From the NCBI GenBank assembly GCA_026260175.1, contig JAKCWW010006665.1, positions 2,629-31,694 of the forward strand: a stretch of 29,066 bases of DNA, given 5' to 3'. The position numbers and the translations under genes are program-made. The stretch's first letter is position 1. Each line of letters starts with the position of its first letter. Under the pieces are notes generated by a model, which was not told the DNA's origin, did not search any database, and worked only from the letters and a program-made list of their open reading frames with translations. Shown here piece after piece: positions 28,533 through 29,066 of the stretch. This DNA comes from Reticulitermes lucifugus (Eukaryota > Arthropoda > Insecta > Blattodea > Rhinotermitidae).

Positions 28533-29066
28533 CAATGTCTTGGCTCCTCACTACTTGAGATGTGAACTGTATTACACTTATTATATAAGGTATATGGACA
28601 TTAGAAGTTCCACAAAAAAAATTGTAAGCACAACATACTCAATACTGTCACCTCCATCTGAAACCTAAGCACATGCCGGGCTGCAGTGACAAGAGACCAA
28701 CATTACTACAACACAAACATAAATCTGGCCTCAAAAGAAGCTGCAATTATGTTTCAAAGATCAATTACCACACAAAATCCGAGGAATGTAAATTAAGTAG
28801 CACCGGTGTCACTCCCACCTCAGATGTTAGCACAGCTGTCATACTGACAATATCAATGGCAGCACACGCTGTGCACATGTTATTTAACAACATGGAAAAT
28901 TGCTAAGATTATATGACTAGAATAATATGTTGAAAATGAAAGGCAAAGTATGCTTCTAGATGCATTATGTTCATACAAGCTTCACAGAATTCCATAAACT
29001 GGTCTTACTTTACTTTATCGTGTCCGGACCATTAAATTAAAGATTTTTTGCCCAGTATTGGGCTAC
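28533..29066. other. Upstream of first visible EDRF1 exon
   Basis: I looked here for the conserved N-terminal part of EDRF1 on the minus strand and did not find it. Nothing else recognised. Confidence 0.45.

Noticed and set aside
28533..29066. First coding exon of EDRF1
   Set aside because: No minus-strand frame here resembles the N terminus, so the start is placed outside the window.

Overview
This is a stretch of animal nuclear DNA, almost certainly from an insect. Coding exons are short (106 to 598 bp), bounded by canonical splice sites and separated by introns of 0.3 to 2.2 kb. The rest is dense in small transposon copies. Several repeat families (a tRNA-headed SINE with a short TTACC-rich tail, and two fold-back MITE families) resemble ones I associate with cockroaches and termites (Blattodea). 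That placement is from memory, not from a search.

One protein-coding gene can be supported. It lies on the minus strand and covers 27768 down to 5241: an orthologue of EDRF1 (erythroid differentiation-related factor 1, a TPR-containing nuclear protein). I assembled 18 coding exons by hand. Every junction keeps frame, and together they give 1277 residues ending in a TGA stop at 5241-5243, with two AATAAA signals about 100 bp further on. The start codon and roughly the first 100 residues lie beyond 29066. One intron (between exons 13 and 14) has a GC donor instead of GT.

Layout by region: 1-5100 is gene-free sequence downstream of EDRF1, holding a SINE head cut by the window edge, a Penelope-like fragment with a hammerhead-ribozyme motif, a 201-bp tandem duplication, a separate pair of dispersed repeats and fold-back MITEs. 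5100-27768 is EDRF1, with introns carrying fold-back MITEs (several copies of one family), two TTAA-flanked piggyBac-type MITEs, a TA-flanked pogo/Tigger-type MITE, a hAT-type element with a perfect 8-bp target duplication, 3' ends of one non-LTR retrotransposon family, a SINE beside a splice acceptor, and a 98-bp tandem array interrupted by a 226-bp run of N. 27769-29066 is the start of the first visible intron or upstream sequence and holds two SINEs.

I found no bacterial-type operon, CRISPR array or new multi-gene system. The points most worth checking are the GC-AG intron, the hammerhead motif, the tandem array around the assembly gap, and the intact MITE insertions with clear target duplications.
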